64,000 nucleotides of DNA from Streptomyces showdoensis (lineage in GTDB: Bacteria; Actinomycetota; Actinomycetes; Streptomycetales; Streptomycetaceae): contig NZ_BAAAXG010000026.1 in NCBI RefSeq assembly GCF_039535475.1, positions 1,054,001 to 1,118,000 of the forward strand. The letters are read 5' to 3'. Shown one piece after another: positions 59,451 to 64,000 of the stretch. The translations under genes were made by a program, and so were the position numbers. Every line of letters begins with the position of its first letter. The first letter of the stretch is position 1. Below the pieces are notes generated by a model, which saw nothing but the letters and a program-made list of their open reading frames with translations, ran no database searches and was not told the origin of the DNA.

Positions 59451-59989
59451 TCGATGGAGAAAACGTAAACCAGGTTGTCGATTCGCGCAAGGGGGTTTCC
59501 GGGACAGCCGGGCGCGCCGCCGCCGACCCGCCCGGCTTCATGCTGCCGATGCTCCTCTTCGCCGGCTTCCGCACCCTCATCGACCGCGTCCACACCGAAC
59601 TCGCCGAGCAGGGCCACCCCGACCTGCGCCCGGCGCACGGCTTCGCACTCCAGGCCATCGGGCCCGGCGGCGCCACCGCCAGCGAGATCGGGCGCCGCCT
59701 CGGCGTCTCCAAGCAGGCCGCCGGCAAGACGGTCGACCGCCTCCTCGCCCTCGGCTACGCGGAACGCACCGACGACCCCGCCGACGCCCGCCGCAAACTG
59801 GTCCGCGTCACCCCCCGCGGCATCGACGCCCTCACCCGCTCCGCCGCCGCCTTCGACGCGCTGCGCGCCGAGTGGGCCGACCGGCTCGGCGCCGACCGCG
59901 TCCGCGACCTGGAGCAGGCGCTGGGCACGGTGGTCCCGCCCGGGACCGTCTCCCGTCTCGACGCGACGAGCTGGCTGGGCGGGACCTGA
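59438..59989 (+). CDS. MarR family transcriptional regulator
   Basis: This 183-aa winged-helix protein has helices MLPMLLFAGFRTLIDRVHTEL, the HTH GPGGATASEIGRRLGVSKQAAGKTV in pieces and the wing LGYAERTDDPADARRKLVRVT. The first about 30 residues are acidic and not conserved in typical members. The ATG at 59438 is supported by the TAAGAT element seven bases upstream. It is divergent from the CMD/RidA pair and probably represses it and itself through the repeat at 59437-59450. Confidence 0.9.
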   Translation: MVDHVDGENVNQVVDSRKGVSGTAGRAAADPPGFMLPMLLFAGFRTLIDRVHTELAEQGHPDLRPAHGFALQAIGPGGATASEIGRRLGVSKQAAGKTVDRLLALGYAERTDDPADARRKLVRVTPRGIDALTRSAAAFDALRAEWADRLGADRVRDLEQALGTVVPPGTVSRLDATSWLGGT

Positions 59990-59992
59990 CCG

Positions 59993-60155
59993 GGCGGGCG
60001 GGCCGCCGTCCGGGCGGGCCCGCCGTCCGGGCGGCCCGCCGTCCGGGCGGCCTCACCGCGCCGCCGGAATCACCGGGCCGCCGGGATCACCGGGCCGCCG
60101 GGATCACCGGGCCGCCGGAATCACCGGGATCACCGGGATCACCCGGCCGCCCGGA
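59993..60155. repeat. Intergenic repeats between MarR and the aldo/keto reductase genes
   Basis: Two arrays abut. The first has GCGGGCC/GCCGTCCGG units (59993-60050). The second has 9-bp units CCGGGATCA and CCGGGCCGC alternating to about 60155. The second array resembles the 9-bp repeats found inside coding regions of the window. Confidence 0.8.
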
Positions 60156-61145
60156 TCACCAGGCGAAGGCCTCCGGCGAGGGACCCGGGCCCGGGAAGAC
60201 CTCGTCCAGACCGGCCAGGAGCTCCTCGCCGAGCTCCGCCTCCAGCGCGCGCAGGGCGCCCTGGAGCTGCTCCGGGGTGCGCGGGCCGATGATCGGACCG
60301 GTCACCCCGGGCCGGGTGAGCAGCCAGGCCAGGGCCGTCTCGCCCGGGTCCGCGCCGTGCTTGGCCAGCAGGTCCTCGTACGCCTGGAGACGGGCCCGCG
60401 CCACCGGGTCGGCGAGCACCTCGGCGGCCCGGCCGGTGGCGCGCCGGCCGCCCTCGACCTCCTTGCGGATCACGCCGCCGAGCAGACCGCCGTGCAGCGG
60501 CGACCAGGGGATGACGCCCAGGCCGTACTCCTGCGCGGCCGGGATCACCTCCATCTCGGCGCGGCGCTCGTAGAGGTTGTAGAGGCACTGCTCGCTGACC
60601 AGGCCGACCGAGCCGCGCCGGGCGGCGGTCTCGTTGGCCTGGGCGATCTTGTAGCCGGGGAAGTTGGACGAGCCCGCGTAGAGGATCTTGCCCTGCCGCA
60701 CGAGGACGTCGATCGCCTGCCAGATCTCCTCGAAGGGGGTCAGGCGGTCGACGTGGTGGAACTGGTAGACGTCGATGTAGTCCGTGCCGAGCCGCTTCAG
60801 GCTGGCGTCGACGGCCCGGCGGATGTTCAGCGCGGAGAGCTTGTCGTGGTTGGGCCAGGCCGCGCCGTCGGGGCCCATGTTCCCGTAGACCTTGGTGGCG
60901 AGGACGACCTTGTCGCGGTGGGCCGGGTCCTTGGCGAACCAGGAGCCGATGATCTCCTCGGTGCGGCCCTTGTCGTCACCCCAGCCGTAGACGTTGGCGG
61001 TGTCGAAGAAGTTGAGCCCCGCGTCGAGCGCGGTGTCCATGATGGCGTGACTGGTGGCTTCGTCCGTCTGCGGGCCGAAGTTCATCGTCCCCAGGACGAG
61101 TCGGCTGACCTTGAGTCCGGTGCGTCCGAGCTGCGTGTACTCCAT
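60156..61145 (-). CDS. Aldo/keto reductase
   Basis: This 329-aa (beta/alpha)8 enzyme has FFDTANVYGWG (catalytic Tyr), ATKVYGN (Lys), YQFHHVD (His) and the NADPH-binding segment IIGPRTPEQLQGAL near the end. It belongs to the AKR11/AKR12-like group of bacterial general reductases. The ATG at 61145 has no strong ribosome-binding site. A 7+7 palindrome lies 18 bp upstream, suggesting control by a MerR-type or other dimeric regulator. Confidence 0.94.
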   Translation of the reverse strand: MEYTQLGRTGLKVSRLVLGTMNFGPQTDEATSHAIMDTALDAGLNFFDTANVYGWGDDKGRTEEIIGSWFAKDPAHRDKVVLATKVYGNMGPDGAAWPNHDKLSALNIRRAVDASLKRLGTDYIDVYQFHHVDRLTPFEEIWQAIDVLVRQGKILYAGSSNFPGYKIAQANETAARRGSVGLVSEQCLYNLYERRAEMEVIPAAQEYGLGVIPWSPLHGGLLGGVIRKEVEGGRRATGRAAEVLADPVARARLQAYEDLLAKHGADPGETALAWLLTRPGVTGPIIGPRTPEQLQGALRALEAELGEELLAGLDEVFPGPGPSPEAFAW

Positions 61146-61162
61146 GGGCGTCAAGCCAACGC

Positions 61163-61180
61163 CTTCGAGTGCGCTCGAAG
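61163..61180. promoter_or_regulatory. Palindrome CTTCGAG-TGCG-CTCGAAG upstream of the aldo/keto reductase
   Basis: Perfect 7-bp arms and a 4-bp spacer, in the form typical of MerR-family sites in Streptomyces, lie 18 bp upstream of the start. Confidence 0.5.
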
Positions 61181-61217
61181 CAAGGGCCTTCCGCGGCGGC
61201 ACGGCGACCGCGCCGGG

Positions 61218-61304
61218 TCAGCCCACCACGGACGCCACCGCGATGATCGCGAACATCAGTACGAGCACGCCGGCCATGATCCGGTTTCGGGTCTTCGGGT
61301 CCAC
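61218..61304 (-). CDS. Small membrane peptide, 28 aa
   Basis: GTG 61304 opens VDPKTRNRIMAGVLVLMFAI followed by IAVASVVG and TGA. It has a short positively charged N-terminus and one hydrophobic helix. It resembles small conserved Streptomyces membrane peptides of unknown role. TAGTCT lies six bases upstream, so the mRNA would be leaderless. This promoter overlaps the last codon of thpR. Confidence 0.6.
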   Translation of the reverse strand: MDPKTRNRIMAGVLVLMFAIIAVASVVG

Positions 61305-61310
61305 CCTCCG

Positions 61311-61316
61311 AGACTA
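61311..61316 (-). promoter_or_regulatory. -10 element (TAGTCT) for the small membrane peptide
   Basis: On the minus strand TAGTCT is followed by CGGAGG and the GTG. It overlaps the end of the thpR coding sequence. Confidence 0.4.
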
Positions 61317-61901
61317 ACCCGGCCGGTCCCCCGCCCCCGCGCCGCCCAGGGGCCATGTGGTGACCGTCTCGTACCGCGGCCGTTCCCCGGGGGTGCCGCC
61401 GCCGGGCAGGTTGCTGCGCACCAGCGCCAGCTCCGCGACCTCCCAGCGGGTCCCCTCGAAGGCGTCCAGGGCGGTGACGAAGGGCCGCAGGTCCAGGTCC
61501 GTGCGGGAGCGGGCGACCGTGAGATGGGCCTGGTAGCGGCGGTGCTCGTCCATCGCGACGCCCGCCCGCCGGGCGGCCGCGTCCGCCCGCTCGGCCAGCA
61601 GCCGCAGGTCGTCGAGGTCGCCCGCCGCGCCCGTCCAGAGCACCGCACGCCCGAAGCGCCCGCCCCCGTGCAACCGGAGCGGGAAGGGCGCCGAGCGGTG
61701 GGCGGCCCGGCCGAGGCGGGCGCGCAGGTCCGGCAGCAGCGCCTCGTCGACCTCCCCCATGAACGCGAGGGTGAAGTGCCAGCCGGGCCGCGAGGTCCAG
61801 CGCAGCCGCCCGGCACCGGGCAGGTGGGCGAGCCGGTCGACCTCGTGGGCGAGCTCGGCGAGCTGCGCGGGCGGCGGCAGGACGGCGGCGAAAAGCCTCA
61901 T
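61314..61901 (-). CDS. thpR: RNA 2',3'-cyclic phosphodiesterase (2'-5' RNA ligase family)
   Basis: This 195-aa 2H-superfamily protein has the two catalytic H-x-T motifs HFTLAFMG (near residue 43) and HLTVAR (near residue 125). It begins MRLFAAVLPPPAQL, the family N-terminus. It hydrolyses 2',3'-cyclic phosphates or ligates RNA ends. The ATG at 61901 has CACACT six bases before it and no clear ribosome-binding site. It is divergent from the GNAT gene with 58 bp between them. Confidence 0.9.
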   Translation of the reverse strand: MRLFAAVLPPPAQLAELAHEVDRLAHLPGAGRLRWTSRPGWHFTLAFMGEVDEALLPDLRARLGRAAHRSAPFPLRLHGGGRFGRAVLWTGAAGDLDDLRLLAERADAAARRAGVAMDEHRRYQAHLTVARSRTDLDLRPFVTALDAFEGTRWEVAELALVRSNLPGGGTPGERPRYETVTTWPLGGAGAGDRPG

Positions 61902-61946
61902 ACGGTGAGTGTGGCAGGGCGGGGGCGCGGACCGGAGGCCGCGGAC

Positions 61947-61952
61947 TAGCCT
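61947..61952 (+). promoter_or_regulatory. -10 element (TAGCCT) for leaderless GNAT mRNA
   Basis: TAGCCT is followed by seven bases and the ATG at 61960; no ribosome-binding site is present. Confidence 0.45.
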
Positions 61953-61959
61953 CTGCCGG

Positions 61960-62472
61960 ATGGACAACGTGATCACGATCAGGAAGGGCGGGGCAGCGGA
62001 CGTCCCCGCGATGCTCGCCGTCCTCGACAGCGCCGTCGGCTGGCTCAACGGCAGGGGCATCACCGCACAGTGGGGCACCGAGCCGTTCAGCGCGCGGCCG
62101 AAGACGGTGGAACTGGTCGAGCGGGTCGCCGCCGAGGGGGTCCCGTGGATGGCCGAGGTCGACGGGGTGCCGGCCGGGACGCTGACCCTGACCCCGCACC
62201 CCGGCGCCTACGTGGAACCCGCCGGGGAGCCGGAGTCGTACGTCCGCTTCCTCGCCACCGACGCCCGCTTCCACGGCCTCGGCGTCGGCGCGGCGCTGCT
62301 CGCGCACGCGGCCGAGGAGACCCGGCGGCAGGGGATCTCGCTGCTGCGGGTGGACTGCTTCGCGGGGAGCGAGGGGCGGCTCGTCGCGTACTACGAGGGC
62401 CAGGGGTTCACCCGGACGGAGACGTTCACCGTCGGGGACTGGCCGGGGCAGGTGCTGGAGCGGCGGGTGTGA
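61960..62472 (+). CDS. GNAT family N-acetyltransferase
   Basis: This 170-aa protein has motif A (FLATDARFHGLGVGAALLAHAAEETRRQG in pieces, with GLGVGAAL as the acetyl-CoA loop) and motif B (LVAYYEGQGFTRTETFTV). It would transfer an acetyl group to an amine; the acceptor is unknown. The start at 61960 (MDNVITIRKGGAADV) is consistent with the family N-terminus. A strong terminator follows the stop. Confidence 0.92.
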   Translation: MDNVITIRKGGAADVPAMLAVLDSAVGWLNGRGITAQWGTEPFSARPKTVELVERVAAEGVPWMAEVDGVPAGTLTLTPHPGAYVEPAGEPESYVRFLATDARFHGLGVGAALLAHAAEETRRQGISLLRVDCFAGSEGRLVAYYEGQGFTRTETFTVGDWPGQVLERRV

Positions 62473-62478
62473 CACCCG

Positions 62479-62512
62479 AGAGGGGGCGGGCCCACACGGG
62501 CCCGCCCCCTCT
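62479..62512. terminator. Terminator between GNAT and MFS genes
   Basis: A perfect 15-bp stem (AGAGGGGGCGGGCCC and complement) with an ACAC loop lies just after the GNAT stop and before the convergent MFS gene. Confidence 0.88.
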
Positions 62513-62582
62513 GCTCACGCCGTCCTTCGGATCACGCGATCCTTCGGGTCGCGCAGTCCCTCTCCTCACGCCGCCATTCGCA

Positions 62583-63920
62583 TCACGCCGCCGTCGCCAG
62601 CCGCTCGCGCGGGACGAAGCGGACCTGGGGGTGGCCGTGGTGCCAGCCCAGGGCGAGCTTCAGACGGCCGACCCGGGCCAGGACCAGGCCGATGACGGCC
62701 GCCGCGGTCAGCGAGACCAGGCCGCCTGTCGCGAAGCCGACGCGGGCACCGTACGTGTCGGTGACCCAGCCCAGCAGCGGCGCGCCGATCGGGGTGCCGC
62801 CGGCGAAGACCATCATGTAGAGGCTCATCACCCGGCCCCGCATCGCCGGGTCCGTCGCCATCTGGACCGCCGAGTTCGCGCTGATGTTGACCGTCAGGCC
62901 GATCGCGCCGATCGGCACCAGCAGCAGCGCGAACAGCCAGAACGCCGGCGACAGCGCGGCCGCGATCTCCAGCGCGCCGAAGACGCCCGCCGCGACGACC
63001 AGCATCCGCAGCCGGGTCGAGCCCCGCCGCGCCGCGAGCAGCGCGCCCGCGAGGGACCCGGCCGCCATCAGGGTGTTGAGGAAGCCGTACGTACCGGCGC
63101 CGACGTGGAAGACCTCCTCGGAGAAGGCGGTCAGCCAGATCGGGAAGTTGAACCCGAACGTGCCGATGAAGCCGACGAGGACGATCGGCCAGATCAGGTC
63201 CGGGCGGCCGGCGACGTAGCGCAGGCCCTCCCGCAGCTGGCCCTTGCCGCGCGGGGCGCGCTCCACCTTGTGGAGCTCGCCGGTCCGCATCAACAGCAGG
63301 CCGACGATCGGGGCGAGGAAGGACAGGCCGTTGATCAGGAAGGCCCAGCCGCTGCCGATCGACGCGATCATCAGGCCCGCGACGGCGGGGCCGACGAGCC
63401 GGGCGGACTGGAAGTTCGCCGAGTTCAGCGAGACCGCGTTGCGCAGCTGTCCGGGGCCGACCATCTCGGAGACGAAGGACTGCCGGGCCGGGTTGTCGAC
63501 CACGGTGACCATGCCGAGCAGGAAGGCGACCAGGTAGACGTGCCAGACCTGGATGGAGCCGGAGAGCGTCAGGACCGCCAGGGTCAGTCCGCACAGGCCG
63601 AGCGCGGCCTGGCTGACGAGGAGGAGGCGCCGCTTGGGGTAGCGGTCGGCGATGACGCCGCCGTACAGCCCGAACAGCAGCATCGGCAGGAACTGCAGGG
63701 CCGTCGTGATGCCGACGGCGGCGGCGGAGCCGGTGAGGCTCAGCACCAGCCAGTCCTGGGTGATCCGGGCCATCCACGTACCGGTGTTGGAGACGATCGC
63801 TCCGGTGAAGAACAGCCGGTAGTTCCGGATTCTGAGCGAGGAGAAGGTTTCCCCCCGCCCACGGGTCTTGAGGGTGGGTTTATGGACGGGTGCGGAGTCT
63901 GCTCCGGGTCCCGTACTCAA
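62583..63920 (-). CDS. MFS transporter (EntS/MFS_3-like exporter)
   Basis: This 445-aa protein has about 12 TM segments. The start region carries an SSLRIRNYRLFFTGAIVSNTGTWMARITQD motif (in pieces: FSSLRIRNYRLFF, SNTGTWM) characteristic of the EntS/MFS_3 group. Loop A (IADRYPKRRLL) and its second-half counterpart are present. These exporters move siderophores or drugs; the substrate here is unknown. The start is TTG at 63920, nine bases after GAGGAGG. The gene upstream on the same strand ends 26 bp away. Confidence 0.92.
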   Translation of the reverse strand: MSTGPGADSAPVHKPTLKTRGRGETFSSLRIRNYRLFFTGAIVSNTGTWMARITQDWLVLSLTGSAAAVGITTALQFLPMLLFGLYGGVIADRYPKRRLLLVSQAALGLCGLTLAVLTLSGSIQVWHVYLVAFLLGMVTVVDNPARQSFVSEMVGPGQLRNAVSLNSANFQSARLVGPAVAGLMIASIGSGWAFLINGLSFLAPIVGLLLMRTGELHKVERAPRGKGQLREGLRYVAGRPDLIWPIVLVGFIGTFGFNFPIWLTAFSEEVFHVGAGTYGFLNTLMAAGSLAGALLAARRGSTRLRMLVVAAGVFGALEIAAALSPAFWLFALLLVPIGAIGLTVNISANSAVQMATDPAMRGRVMSLYMMVFAGGTPIGAPLLGWVTDTYGARVGFATGGLVSLTAAAVIGLVLARVGRLKLALGWHHGHPQVRFVPRERLATAA

Positions 63921-63946
63921 AGTGCGTCGCCTCCTCGGCTGCGGGG

Positions 63947-64000
63947 TCAGAGATGGGCGAGCTTCTCCAGGACCGGGGCGGCCGCGCGCAGCTTGGCCCA
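63947..64000 (-). CDS. C-terminal end of an upstream gene, possibly MarR-type
   Basis: Only the last 17 codons are inside the window: WAKLRAAAPVLEKLAHL then TGA (63947-63949). The amphipathic ending with PVLEKLA is typical of the final helix of MarR-family regulators, often located just upstream of MFS exporter genes. The family is inferred from this fragment only. Confidence 0.5.
   Translation of the reverse strand, partial: WAKLRAAAPVLEKLAHL

Noticed and set aside
59993..60155. CRISPR-like intergenic repeats
   Set aside because: The units are 9 bp with no spacers, so this is a simple tandem repeat.

Overview
The window is high-G+C DNA with strongly G/C-biased third codon positions, frequent GTG and some TTG starts, 4-bp ATGA/GTGA gene overlaps and many apparently leaderless genes. 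Its contents (DmdR/DtxR regulator, NsdA-like regulator, subtilisin inhibitor, prim-pol protein, AtuA/carboxylase operon, DasR-type sites) fit the core chromosome of a Streptomyces. From memory, the gene order resembles the S. coelicolor stretch from about SCO4411 down to SCO4366 (serC), read in reverse; this was not checked. I see no rRNA, tRNA, CRISPR array, prophage or insertion sequence.

Layout. 1-1044: partial MFS exporter. 1148-10093: a catabolic block of SDR and Zn-alcohol dehydrogenase (minus) divergent from a cyclase-family hydrolase, then amidohydrolase plus two small acyl-CoA dehydrogenases (minus) divergent from an acyl-CoA synthetase. Both divergent promoters carry two copies of one 17-bp palindrome, so the block looks like a single regulon for degrading a ring or side-chain acyl-CoA substrate. 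An anti-sigma kinase gene sits inside it. 10106-12522: STAS antagonist, sigma factor and a zinc-finger/mycothiol-enzyme fusion. 12565-21869: purU, a conserved hypothetical, a lipoprotein solute-binding protein, a Q/P-rich membrane protein, an NsdA-like regulator, a prim-pol protein and an ABC exporter pair. 21979-24153: ECF41 sigma factor with its oxidoreductase partner and a matching promoter. 24554-29556: secreted proteins (subtilisin inhibitor, trypsin-like protease with a small lipoprotein, beta-propeller, DMFase-like protein) and an alpha/beta hydrolase.

29700-36531: dmdR1, a SIS-domain gene with a DasR-type box, a PAS/GAF protein, pdxH, a citrate synthase, a 2OG-Fe(II) oxygenase, two candidate structured-RNA regions, a 12-codon micro-ORF and a 24-aa leader peptide. 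36705-47072: one long minus-strand operon (TIGR03084 protein, AtuA, carboxyltransferase, biotin carboxylase, acyl-CoA dehydrogenase, CoA ligase, enoyl-CoA hydratase, TetR) resembling acyclic-terpene or branched-acyl-CoA utilisation, with a 22-bp palindrome at its promoter. 47347-64000: FtsX-type permease, DUF1272 protein, EamA transporter and LysR regulator, FKBP, FAD/Fe-S oxidoreductase, serC, beta-propeller membrane protein, SGNH hydrolase, RidA/CMD pair with a divergent MarR, aldo/keto reductase, a 28-aa membrane peptide, thpR, GNAT, an MFS exporter and the end of another gene.

Three genes (Zn-ADH, DMFase-like, LysR) are each broken by one apparent extra base in a 6-7 nt C/G run. This suggests either assembly indels or recent inactivation. 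Several reading frames also carry in-frame 9-bp tandem repeats, a recurrent oddity of this genome segment.
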